Positions 45,666 through 55,577 of a stretch of 64,000 bases of DNA are shown piece by piece. Origin of the DNA: Spodoptera frugiperda. Lineage: Eukaryota > Arthropoda > Insecta > Lepidoptera > Noctuidae. Position 1 is the first letter of the stretch, and every line of letters starts with the position of its first letter. A program made the translations under genes and the position numbers. Location of the stretch: the NCBI RefSeq assembly GCF_023101765.2, contig NC_064229.1:5460001-5524000 (forward strand). Direction: 5' to 3'. Below the pieces are notes generated by a model, which was not told where the DNA came from, did not search any database, and saw nothing but the letters and a program-made list of their open reading frames with translations.

Positions 45666-46829
45666 TTTTTTTTTTTTTTTCAGGGTGGAAAATCATCCAA
45701 TGACTTCTCCCGCCTTGGGCGAGGCGAGAGGGAGTGTCAGACTCTTACTGACTAAAAACCACCCCGTTCCTACTCCTGCCCGTCGAGCCGGAGCCCCGGT
45801 AAACCCGCTAGGTAGTCCGCAGCTCCGGATTAGGCATCTGTGGTGGTCTGATGGCTCTTTGAGGCGCGCGCAGAACGCGACGCGCCGCACGCACGGGTCT
45901 GGTTCTGGTCGGGCGGCGAGCTACCCTTGCTCGCCGTCCGCAGACCCGCACTTACGGTGGCCGGAGATCGTCGCGCGATCCCCGACGCCCGGAGTGTCTC
46001 TCGCGACGGCTGGGGCGTGAAGAGGTTCGTTCTCTCACGCGCCCCGCCTCCTCCTTAGCTAGCATGACTGCTTCGCAGAAGGAGGAGACGGCATCCCAGT
46101 CCCCCTCGCTACGCACCATGGCTATGTATCAGTGCCGGACGCGAGAGGGCGCCGTCGCCGACCACATCCCTGAGGACACGGCGGTGCTCAGCCCACGCAG
46201 GGCAGACCGCAAGCGTATGTTCGAACCGTGTCCTCCGGGCGGTCTTCGCAGTGATGACACCCGGGCGTTTCCTCCCGCCCAATCAGAAACAGGAACCTAC
46301 CGAAGCTTCCATGTCCGGTAAGCACCTGCGTCAGGCGGTAGGTGAGGACGCCATGGCGCCTCTCTAGCCACTCCTCAAAGAGGGGACTTACCGCTGCAAT
46401 GACAGCGAGCCCAGCCCTCGGTTGCGACAGTCGCTGTTGCCATTCCGCCATGAGATCGCGCCGGAGCTCATCCCGCCACGCACTAATCTGGCGCGGCAGT
46501 GGAGTTTCGCCCCGGCGACGCGCGTCGGCGCGCAAACTAAAGACGCGCGCGAGCACCTTCGCCTCCAAATCCCACGGCGGGAGTCCGGCAAGGAGGTTAG
46601 CCGCCTCTCCGGAGATCGTGCGATATCCGCGGATCACCCGGATGGCCATGACCCTCTGCGACGTGAGCAGCGCCCGAGCTGGTCGCCGCATCAGGGTCGG
46701 CGCCCACACAGGGGCTCCGTAGAGGGCCATGGACCGCACGATCCCCGCGTACAACCTCCGGCAGGAGGCATTTGGCCCCCCGAGGTTGGGCAGGAGCCGC
46801 TTAAGTGCAGCCCCCGTCCGTTCCAACTT
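45666..46829 (-). mobile_element. R1-clade LINE insertion, 5'-truncated, with 14-bp target-site duplication
   Basis: The insertion is bounded by the exact direct repeat AATTTGATACCCCT at 45,652-45,665 and 46,830-46,843. The left end is a T-run (the minus-strand poly-A tail). The element reads right to left: C-terminal pol ORF, then a GC-rich 3' UTR ending in GAAGTCATTGGATGATTTTC and the A-tail. GC content is far above the surroundings. A perfect long duplication and an intact tail suggest a fairly recent insertion. The unoccupied target would be ordinary AT-rich DNA rather than the rDNA site used by canonical R1. Confidence 0.92.
46188..46829 (-). pseudogene. R1-clade LINE pol C-terminus (3' part of ORF2)
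   Basis: The minus-strand frame encodes the region downstream of the reverse transcriptase: LERTGAALKRLLPNLGGPN, then YAGIVRSMALYGAPVWAP (the usual 'YG..VW' block), VIRGYRTISGEAANLLAGLPP, the WQ..LTQVLTGHGSFGRFL block, and the zinc-knuckle start CHHCEDRPEDTV. In this clade the knuckle continues with a His and a further Cys before a CPxW motif. Here a frameshift just after EDTV diverts the frame (RTYACGLPCVG), although the related downstream DNA continues to about 46,000. The copy lacks the endonuclease and the RT palm because it is 5'-truncated. Non-functional. Confidence 0.85.
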
Positions 46830-47070
46830 AATTTGATACCCCTGCCGGCAACATTTTTGATAAAAGTCGACCACCCAGTAAATATTACAGTAAATATTAA
46901 GATTGCACCTTTGGAACCACTGGAATAACCGGATTGAACAAATTAGCTTAATTATGGCAACTTGGCCATGAATGTAATGTCGTTGTCTGAAAGGCTATCT
47001 CTAAAAGCTAACTTGACTAACTTGTTGTTAACGCTAAATCATAAAAAAATAACTTACGGAGATTAATCGA

Positions 47071-47270
47071 CTGCACCGTTGGCGCGTTGGCTGGGCAACT
47101 GGCTGCTGTGCAACATATAGCGGGTTCGATTCCCGCACGGAGCAACTCTTTGTGTGATCCACAAATTGTTGTTTCTGGTCTGGGTGTCATGTGCATGTGA
47201 AATGGTATGTTTGTAAACGCACCCAAGACACAGGAGAAAACCTTAACGTGGGGCAACAATAAAAAAAAAA
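47071..47270 (+). mobile_element. SINE-A copy, full length
   Basis: The head CTGCACCGTTGGCGCGTTGG (A-box side) and GCGGGTTCGATTCCCGCACG (B-box) lead into GTGTGATCCACAAATTGTTG and TGTTTGTAAACGCACCCAAG. The tail is GTGGGGCAACAATA10. This is the best-preserved SINE-A here; the internal B-box would permit RNA polymerase III transcription. Confidence 0.9.
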
Positions 47271-47588
47271 TATGTTGACCAGGTAGCTGTTGAAGATACA
47301 CACCCTCCACTTCTCTGTACATTCACTGTGATGGGTTCCCACATAGCCCATACCTACCCTTAATACAAGGCCAGGAAGTTTGCCCTTTGTACTACGTTAA
47401 GTTGGAAAACAATTAACTCGACCTCTCTCCACCTGCCTTATCATCAATCACTGCTACCTTCGCCCTCCCAACGATTGTCCTCTACCTCCCATGTTCTTTG
47501 ACCAGTACAATAACTCTTGTTAAATTAATGCAATTGATGTGATTTGGAAATGGAAATATCTATAGAAGTTATCGACCTATCTAGAAAC

Positions 47589-47648
47589 CATTGGGGGAGG
47601 CCCATACTCAGCAGTAGACGTCCAATGACTGATAGGATGATGATGATG
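47589..47648 (+). repeat. Retroposon 3' end with GATGATGATG tail
   Basis: GGGGGAGGCCCATACTCAGC, AGTAGACGTCCAATGACTGA and a GATGATGATG tail are the ending of a common lepidopteran RTE-like retroposon, related to RepG. Confidence 0.6.
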
Positions 47649-47866
47649 TAATTTGATTCCAAGCGCTATTGGCATTTGCTTGAAGTCTAGCGAGTAGTCT
47701 GGAATTGTGTCTAGTATGTAGCAACAGACTGAACTCTTAAAACTGCTGTTTAGTCTTCAAATGTGGATATTATGACAAAATCCTTCTTATGTTGAGGTGG
47801 TTCATAGTCTGATAGTGGCCTTTTGATGTGATATGGCTCATCTAACATTATATGAGACACCTGACA

Positions 47867-47918
47867 TTATAAGGAGAAAATCCTAGTGTGGGGCAAGAAT
47901 TAAAAAAAATGAATAACA
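47867..47918 (+). mobile_element. SINE-A tail fragment
   Basis: GGAGAAAATCCTAGTGTGGG and GCAAGAATTAAAAAAAATG match only the last part of SINE-A. Confidence 0.6.
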
Positions 47919-48052
47919 AATCCGGTGAAAACTAGGTGCTACATTTAATACAACTCTACCTAAAGGGTATAAAAAACGTAATATTATGTAAGTTATGTAA
48001 TAAATAAGGATTCCTTTCTTTCAGACCTGCCTTATAATCTTATCTAACGACG

Positions 48053-48106
48053 TGACGTCACCAGTTTTCTGACGTAACGTGTAGTTAACTAATGCGTAGA
48101 CGTCAC
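48053..48106. promoter_or_regulatory. Cluster of CRE/ATF-like sites (TGACGTCA)
   Basis: A full palindrome TGACGTCA (48,053-48,060), TGACGTAA (48,070-48,077) and GACGTCAC (48,099-48,106) lie within 54 bases of non-repeat DNA. In other animals such sites bind CREB/ATF bZIP factors. No gene start is evident nearby, so a role is speculative. Confidence 0.3.
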
Positions 48107-48332
48107 ACTGACAGGTTGATAAAATATGGCCGATACTTACTTTCTGCTGCTTGGCAACTTGATCTTAGTCAAATATTTGATATCTTTATTGCAAGAAAGA
48201 TACCTAAAATATAGAGAAAGAACTGTTTGCAGAGTGGTAAATCACTGTCGCTAGATGCATGTTGTTTATTCAAGGCTTCACCTGAAATAAGTAAGTTAGA
48301 TAATAATGCGAATAAATTGATTGCATAGCTAC

Positions 48333-48500
48333 ATCGTGAGGAAACCTGAACCTATAACTTTATAATAATAAGTTTGAAATCGCCAACCCGCATTGAGCAA
48401 CCGTGGTGATTAATGTTCAAACCTTCTACATGTGAGAAGAGGCCTTTGGTCTGCAGTGGCCTACGTACGTATAAATAAGTAATTATAGGCTGTTGATGAT
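48333..48500 (+). repeat. RepG copy
   Basis: ACATCGTGAGGAAACCTGAA, AAATCGCCAACCCGCATTGA, GAGAAGAGGCCTTTGGTCTG and ATAGGCTGTTGATGAT follow family order. Confidence 0.7.
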
Positions 48501-49067
48501 AGCTACATTGAGGTTTAGTTATTATTTATTATACAATCTCATTTTAGCTTCAATTACACATCTGGTAATAACAGTCACACTGAAATCAATTTCTTTAGAC
48601 AAAGGCGTTACAAACAGGTCATTAACTTTCAATCTGACAGAAAAATTGATATCAATAATAGAATCGTCAGTCAGTTACCAGAATTAAATTTTATCCTTCG
48701 TGTGACTTCCAATTTCTTCAGAGGTAAATTGAATGTCAATCGCAATCGGAAATTGACACGATTCCTGATATTCCTGATAAAGCAATTTCGGAAAATCTGT
48801 TGTCAGGTAATTCTTCTTAAAGAGCGTTCAATCATTTGCGTATTTTTAATTAATTTCTGTACCGGTTAAGACCGGTAAGCTAAGGGTTATAAATAGTTTA
48901 GATGGTAGGTAGTAGTGGTTGCTAACTGATAAAATTGTTGGGTCAATAAGAAGACGGACTATCGGTACCTATGTATCGATATTTCCAAATGCTAAACTTA
49001 ACTAAAATTACTATTAAGGTATTTTAACTCCAAACCAACCATTATGACTCAGAACCAATTCTAAATA

Positions 49068-49259
49068 CACGGTTGGCGCGTTGACTGGGCAATCGGCTGC
49101 CGCTAAACGTGTAACGGATTCGATTCCTGCACGGAGCAACTCTTTGAGTGATCCACAAATTGTTGTTTAGGGTCTGGGTATGATTGTGAACTTGTATGTT
49201 TGTAAACGCACCCAAGACACTGAAGAAACTTCAAATGTGGGGCAACATTTAAAAAAAAC
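49068..49259 (+). mobile_element. SINE-A copy, full length
   Basis: ACACGGTTGGCGCGTTGACT, GTAACGGATTCGATTCCTGC, GTGATCCACAAATTGTTGTT, TTTGTAAACGCACCCAAGAC and GTGGGGCAACATTTA8. Confidence 0.9.
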
Positions 49260-49557
49260 TCCCTAACAGAAACCCCACATTGACACTTAGGAAATCGGGA
49301 ACATCTTACCACACATCACATAACCACGCAATGGCGACATTAAAAATGATACCGGTTACTTTAACCCCCAGCTACATAGGCAAGTAATAAAACCTCCCCA
49401 TACCGGTAGCGGCACATACCTCCGATAACGTTAATAGCTGAAACCATTCAATAAATGTAGTCTAACCACATCTAATGTATATAAACACTGAGTCAAATTT
49501 CATTTTTGAACTTTGCTGGTGGTAGAATACGTAAATATGTAAGTGATTATTATGAGA

Positions 49558-49770
49558 TTTTTTTAAGGGGGAAAATCTTCAAATTTCTTCTCCGCCTAGG
49601 GTGAGGCGAAAGGGAGTGTCAGACTTTTACTGACTAAAAACCACATCGTTTTTACTCCTGCTTTTTGAGCCGGAGTCATTAAATCCGGTCGGACATTACA
49701 CTATTAGTACCATCTGTGGTGGTCTGATGGTCCTTTGAGGCGCGCGCGGAACGCAATGTGCCGTACACTA
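49558..49770 (-). mobile_element. R1t: R1 LINE 3' end, 5'-truncated
   Basis: A T-run and AAATTTCTTCTCCGCCTAGG, GGCGAAAGGGAGTGTCAGAC, CATCTGTGGTGGTCTGATGG and TTTGAGGCGCGCGCGGAACG run parallel to 45,666-45,880. It has more substitutions than that copy, so it is older. Confidence 0.85.
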
Positions 49771-50820
49771 TTGTTCGATAATGAGTACTACTATACATAG
49801 GTAGTAACGAACTTTTCCAAGACTCCGACTTTTATCAATAATGTTAAGAAGAAATAAAAAAAAAATTACGCAATAAAACTATGAATTAAAAACTTTGTAA
49901 ACTCAGTAGTTACACACCTAAGTAATTTATTTTATGTTCCATGCGGGAATCGTACTAGTGGCTTAGTTAAATACTTTTAACGTACAACATATAACAACAT
50001 AGGTAGCAATATTACCAAAATCTTTTGAGGCAACTTGCTAGCCTTTACGCTCCGCGCTGGTCACTCAAAGGATGGAAAGGTACAGAAAATTTGAAAATTC
50101 CTCAAACATTTTTGGTTTACACAAAGCATTTTCTCAGCCTACTTTAAACATAAAATCCATTATTGCTAATAAAATTTGAAGGAAATAAGGAGTGAAGTGT
50201 TAGATTAAATTTTCTAAAAGGAATATCAATTTTCTCTCGTGAATTTAATCCGTTCATTCGATTATGACCGGGTTCATTCACCGGCGCGTCCACTGAACGT
50301 AAATTGAAATCATTGAGCTTCTTCGTATTACCATTGTTATAATTGAATGTTGCTAGGTGGCAATTTAAATGTTCTTGTGGTAGAAGAAAGATTGGATTCT
50401 TGTCTAGAGCCTTGTAAGCTTAAACACGACACATTTTAGACTAGATAGCTAATCCCCATTATGTTATTTCTATACCGACAGCGACACCTGCGTAGTCTTC
50501 GCATAGTAAGCCGTTTTCTGTAATACGCTTAGCACGTGTCAACGTACGACGTTTGTTCAACAGAATTATCGATGACTTTCGTGGAATAGCTAAATATATT
50601 CGTGGTATAATAACACAAATCAGCGTGGGTTCGTCACGTCACGACAAATCGATTGTCACCTACTTCTGTCGCACAGCGCACACTAATGGCGGCCGAGCCT
50701 CTTGTTTGCATTACAGTTCCCACCTACTTACACCACTACAAACAAAACGCTAAGAGCTCACAGTGTGCCCATATTAATCCACTTGGTCCAACATACCCGA
50801 AATGCAACGAATTCCGGATT
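49771..50820. other. Gene-free stretch left of the 20-bp array
   Basis: 50,500-50,760 is less AT-rich and repeat-free (GTCACGTCACGACAAATCGA). No exon could be supported. Confidence 0.45.
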
Positions 50821-51040
50821 TTGCGGTCGCCTTTAAGCCCCAAATTGAGCCCCAATTCTGAACCTAAAGCCCCTATTCTCTGGATTAAACTGCAATTTCC
50901 TGAACTTAGTAACAATACTTCGAATTAAGTAGCACTTTCCCGATTTAAGCCACAAATGTATGGCTTAAGTGCGGTTTGGGAAAAAATTCCACAGTCCTGC
51001 CCACAAAGCCACAATTTTCGGAATAAGCCGCACTTGAAGT
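50821..51040. repeat. Degenerate 20-bp tandem repeat array (about 10-11 units)
   Basis: Successive 20-base units keep an A-A-G (or A-A-A) core in register at 50,868, 50,888, 50,908, 50,928, 50,948 and 50,968, resuming at 51,007 and 51,026. Examples are TGGATTAAACTGCAATTTCC, CGAATTAAGTAGCACTTTCC, CGATTTAAGCCACAAATGTA and GAATAAGCCGCACTTGAAGT. The approximate consensus is CGGATTAAGCCGCAATTTCC. Units differ at many positions, so the array is old. The period is not a multiple of three. Confidence 0.8.
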
Positions 51041-51876
51041 GAAAATTGAAATTGGTTTTCAGTGAAGTTGGTAGTCGAAGCTAATGGATCGTCGAATGTC
51101 GAATGTGTGAAGATGATTTTATTAAGAACTATATTAAAGTTATCTGCCTCGCCACATCTGCCGACTTTTATAAATCGTTATAGCCATTACCTACCATATA
51201 AATGTTTTAGTAGAATGACTTCACTATACGTATAAGTATAAAGAAAAATAGACCAGTAATTCAAACAAAATCGCAATGAATTAATTTATAATTCAAACAG
51301 TTATTTTTCACACATTACATACGTAGACCTGACCAAAGTTCATACAAATGTTTGCATTGGTGACTTTACTTTTTGGAAGTTATTAGAATCGTTTTAGAAG
51401 CTATATTTTTACAACTCCATGTATTAATCTGTGTACTCTGTAAATGTTTGATTGTAAATGCCTCTTTGAATTCAATAAACATTTTTTTATACATAGACCT
51501 AACACAAAAACAATGGCACAGCTCCCAGCATATTTCAAAAACACCCCAATCATCTTTCCGCGCGTATACTCGAGTGTGAAATTCCATTAAACGTTCAAAC
51601 AACACCGAACGGGCAGGGAACTCCATTTTAATTCGGTAAAGCCAATGTAAAGCTATTAAAATTATCACTTATGTAACCTCTAAACAGGATATAAACACAT
51701 TTTATTACAAGGAGGTTGTAAGCCAACAAAATAAAGGCTGGTTATGCGCATGGAGTATACATATAAAGAGTACTATCTTGATTAAAAAAAAAGTATTCGG
51801 AAAAATCTATTGAAATAAACATATCACATACCTAAGCTAAAAGAAAGCACCCTACTCTTTCCTCAAGTGTCTTAAG

Positions 51877-51990
51877 AGCCGATTAAGGGACTTAACATTT
51901 AATTTGGGTAGAGATCGGGCTACACCCTCTGATAAACTTGTAACTTCAGCTATCACCAACCCTCTTGTCAAATGGAGAGTTTATGGCAAA
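51877..51990 (+). repeat. Dispersed repeat shared with 25,561-25,690
   Basis: CCGATTAAGGGACTTAACAT, GATCGGGCTACACCCTCTGA, ATCACCAACCCTCTTGTCAA and GGAGAGTTTATGGCAAATCC parallel the inverted copy. Confidence 0.45.
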
Positions 51991-52749
51991 TCCATAGACT
52001 ATGATCAATTTTCTGGCAAGCATGGACATGGAACGACAAGCATGGCATGGAATGCCTACAGTACGTATATTAAAAAGTACGTTACAGTAGTTGAAGTAAT
52101 TGATAGCATAGTAAACAAAGTTATAACACTACATACAGTACTCTTGCTACAGTAGTAAGCCATCTAATCAAAGCAGTTTGATGAGAATAGAATAGAAAAA
52201 AAGTCTTGTACATCACAAAAACCACAAACGGTAAATAGAAATAGATAGTACAGTGGGCGGTTTTATCACTAAAAGCGGTCTCTTACAGAAAACCTTTGGA
52301 TAGATAAGCAGTAAAGGAGAACATGAGGGGACATGGATAAATACTTTTTCACATTGATTCATAAAACATAGTACTCCATATCTCCATCCATGGCTACATG
52401 GAGCATAATATGGTGACGTCAGTACCCGTGTCGTTTTACATACACCCTTTATTTACTCCCCCATAGAAAAGATGGATCCCTTTGAATTTTGTTGGCAATA
52501 CACGGCAGAGACCCTTTTAGGGAATGGCCGAGATTTTTAGTTTTATTTACCCTTTTGTCAAACTAAAAATGAACTGTTGTTATTCATCGCTTTTGGCTTT
52601 TTATTTATACTTTTTTGTTTTGTTAAGGAATTGTGAGTACATTTTGCTAATTGTGTTACGTTATAGGCATCATATAACACAAAGCATAAGCTTACTGCCC
52701 TGTACATAATTGAAATCGGAAGACGCATTAATATATGGAATACGCATTA

Positions 52750-52835
52750 ATAACTCGGCTGATTTAGGAATCAAACCCGTAGGTCCATTATCTTGCCCAA
52801 AGACCTCGAGATTATCCGACCGACAGTTAACAATT
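52750..52835 (-). repeat. Decayed tRNA-like SINE head
   Basis: AGGAATCAAACCCGTAGGTC is followed by CCTCGAGATTATCCGACCGA, spaced like antisense B- and A-box regions. Family not assigned. Confidence 0.3.
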
Positions 52836-53588
52836 TACTTTAACTTCAGATAATAACAAATGTGAATGTAATATAATAAAAAGTGCTGAAAATCAGCGCC
52901 ATGACACAAGCCGTCGTGTCTGGGCTATGGCATTTTAGTTGAGCACTGGCCCTTTTGCGCCTTGTTTCTTATTTATTTACTTTTAAATTTATTCACCTTG
53001 TTTTGCGTACATTATTTTATGACCGTACAAATAAAATCTATACACGGGGACTTGTAATTGGCTTTCTGGTGACTATTGCCTCCTTTTTTTATTAAATTTT
53101 TGTTAGCTATAAATCCTCCACGTACTAAATAAATAAATAAACTGTTTTTCTTGCTTCTACATTTCATTTTTTTTTCTGTGGATGCTTACCTTAAAATAAC
53201 AACTCTTTTCTCCTCAGTTTTGTAAAGAAACCAACGTAATAAAGATTAAAAAGTACTTAGAATTTCAATATTGTATCCAATCAGAGCTGCTACTGTTGCC
53301 ATCGTCCAAGATCCTTGTATCCACAATAGTCCATTGAACGAACTCTTCTCTTCAAAGAGCTGTCGCTATTGTTACATTTGCAAATGGATTTCCAATAAGA
53401 GTATAGTATTGTCCGGATTTTAATAAACTTGGATATACAAGTGATTTCGAAATCAAATCTTGAGACAACCAAAGCATTATTCGGTTTTAAATTTCCTAAA
53501 CATTAATTAATTCTGCACGACATTACACACAGTCGAAATTCCGTCTTATTTTCGTCTTAGGTTTATCCTCTAAAATATACTGCGTTTA

Positions 53589-53936
53589 AAAACCAACTTC
53601 AAAAAATTAAAAACAAACAAAAAATAAAATCTAAAAAGCAAAAAATTACTGTTACAGGTACTAACAGGTTATCCACCCACTGATAGGTTAGAAGCCATAA
53701 AATTGTAGGTGTGATCTAATTAAGGGAGAGATCTACAATTTTCGAAAGTTCCCCGGATTTCATCATCCTATCACCATTTGGTGAGAATGGAAACCTCTCA
53801 GGAGTGTAACCTTTACAACAAAAAAAGAATTTTGAAAATCGGTCCACAATTGGCGGAGTAATCGTTGAACAAATAACAAAAAAGAAACAAACATCCGAAC
53901 TTAGTACCTCCTCTTGTTTTTGAAGTCGGTAAAAAA
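53589..53936. mobile_element. RepF element with inverted ends
   Basis: It begins AAAACCAACTTCAAAAA and ends TTTTTGAAGTCGGTAAAAAA, which are inverted relatives. The interior has GGATTTCATCATCCTATCAC, AGGAGTGTAACCTTTACAAC and TGAAAATCGGTCCACAATTG. 'Aaaatcggtcc' strings are typical of retroposon 3' ends in Lepidoptera. Class uncertain. Confidence 0.6.
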
Positions 53937-54148
53937 TATATCATTATTTATTTAAACACATTTTCACAATAAGTATAAAAACGCGATCAACGTCTCAAAT
54001 GCCTTAGTTATTTACGGTCGCATGATTTGTAGGAATTACCACTGTGACGTAGAAATTAGCACTGGACTTCTAATTGCTGGGTGTGGTTTGTAAGCAAGTA
54101 TTTATCAAGAACATCTGTTTATACTTTTAGGTAAACAGCAGCGTCACG

Positions 54149-54290
54149 CCTTTATCTCCGAAAAGGTAGGCAGAGGTGCACATTACGGCCCGTAATGCCA
54201 CTATACAATGTACACCCACTTTTCACCATTTCTATTATAAGTCCTATGTAATATAAGCCTATTGCCATATACTGGACCTATTTTTTTAGA
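54149..54290 (-). mobile_element. SINE-B 3' half
   Basis: GCGTCACGCCTTTATCTCCG, GTAGGCAGAGGTGCACATTA, GTACACCCACTTTTCACCAT and GCCTATTGCCATATACTGGA match the left half of the 22,401 copy. The tRNA-like head is absent. Confidence 0.8.
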
Positions 54291-54860
54291 AAAACAATTG
54301 CTTTAAAAAGTACCACAATACAGAAAATTCTGAGCAAGGTGCCATGTTCATATATCTGTGTAAACACAGTTAGCTCTTGATACACATTCCTAGCAAATAA
54401 ATTATTTGAATGTGATCTTTCCCTTCCCTATACTTAGAAAAGCAAACCAACCTTACCATAAATAACTATATGAAAAAAGAAATAAAAAATATTACATTAC
54501 ATACAAAATAAAAAGCATAAGTACTTACAAACTACTTAACTACATCCGCTAAACTTGAAAAAAAAGTTAATACGCATCATATAACTTTCAATGACAATAT
54601 TAAAAAAATATTTTATCGCCTCCCTGAAAACTCTTACCTCCTTGCTTCCGTGAGCGAGGACACTCCAATTTTAATAACGTTTGAAACTTTATCCTCTGTC
54701 ACCCTATTTATATTGGAGGTAGATTCTCGATAATTTTAATTAGATATTGTCCTCCAATTATTTATTCGATTGGACACCTATTTAAAGCATGAAATACTAG
54801 TTTTCCCTTACGATATTACCCTATGTGGAATTCAGAACATTTGTTTCAAGTAACAGACTA

Positions 54861-54968
54861 CCTCTAGCGAGTTTATTGGGGCTCCGGCTCGAAAAGCAGG
54901 AGTAGGAACGCCTAGCCTCGCCCAAGGCGGCATAATTCATTGGATGGTTTTACCCCTAGAAAAAAAAA
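54861..54968 (+). mobile_element. R1t: R1 LINE 3' end with A-tail
   Basis: GAGTTTATTGGGGCTCCGGC, GAAAAGCAGGAGTAGGAACG, CCTCGCCCAAGGCGGCATAA and TTCATTGGATGGTTTTACCC are followed by A10. An internal stretch (GTGGTTTTTAGTCAGTAAGA in the intact copy) is deleted. Confidence 0.75.
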
Positions 54969-55058
54969 ACCACCCAATCCTGGGCTTATACATCTCTCCG
55001 AAGGATGGGACCAGTAACTTAACAGTATAAGTTTTTAAACTGACATGGTCACTAACAC

Positions 55059-55218
55059 TATTATTAGAACTTATGACGGGATATTTACCATGTTTATTTA
55101 TACCACGCCATGATCACGGATTAATCCGTGATCATGGCGCTTGCAACAGTGCCGAAATATCGGAAACTCACCAAATTCAATAAACATGGTAAATATCCCG
55201 TCATAAGTTCTTATAATA
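55059..55218. mobile_element. Foldback/MITE-like element with a central perfect palindrome
   Basis: The outer arms, GAACTTATGACGGGATATTT.. (from 55,067) and ..AAATATCCCGTCATAAGTTC (to 55,210), pair exactly over about 32 bases and nearly on to 55,059/55,218. TTA lies on both flanks and may be the target duplication. At the centre, GCCATGATCACGGAT-TA-ATCCGTGATCATGGC (55,107-55,138) is a perfect palindrome. Confidence 0.85.
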
Positions 55219-55385
55219 ACTTAACAGTAATCACCAAGCCGCTTGCCAAGAGTGAGAATTAGGTATATGGCACACCCCTTCTTAAAAAAAGCTCTTTACA
55301 CATGTACAGCAGTGGACTTGATAATGATGATGTTTTCCCTAATAAATTAAGTAAGCTGTCTAATTTTTTTTTTCTTTTGAAAAAA

Positions 55386-55577
55386 AACGTTGCCCCACAT
55401 TAGGATTTTCTCCTGTGTCGTGGGTGCGTTTACAAACATTCAAGTTCACATACACATCACACCCAGACCCGGAACAACAATTTGTGGATCACACAAAGAG
55501 TTGCTCCGTGCGGGAATCGAACCCGCTACACATTGCACGGCAGCCAGTTGCCCAGACACCGCGCCAACCGTGCAGTC
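55386..55577 (-). mobile_element. SINE-A copy, full length
   Basis: An A/T-run, TTGCCCCACATTAGGATTTT, TGTCGTGGGTGCGTTTACAA, GTGCGGGAATCGAACCCGCT (B-box in antisense) and ACCGCGCCAACCGTGCAGTC. Confidence 0.9.

Larger units (their letters stand above)
51041..53588. other. Gene-free stretch with two weak repeats
   Basis: Apart from the entries at 51,877 and 52,750, the DNA is AT-rich with no coding signal. Confidence 0.5.

Noticed and set aside
46342..46928. Long plus-strand ORFs over the R1 LINE
   Set aside because: They are antisense shadows of the GC-rich minus-strand pol frame.
47071..47145. Apparent tRNA gene with GGTTCGATTCC
   Set aside because: It continues into the SINE-A body and poly-A tail and recurs at 49,068 and 55,577, so it is a retroposon head.
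48001..48060. Splice acceptor CTTTCTTTCAG as next exon of the two-exon gene
   Set aside because: The downstream frame in the required phase closes within a few codons and shows no coding composition.
50881..51040. Coding repeat (period-20 array as protein repeat)
   Set aside because: The period is not a multiple of three and all frames are interrupted by stops.
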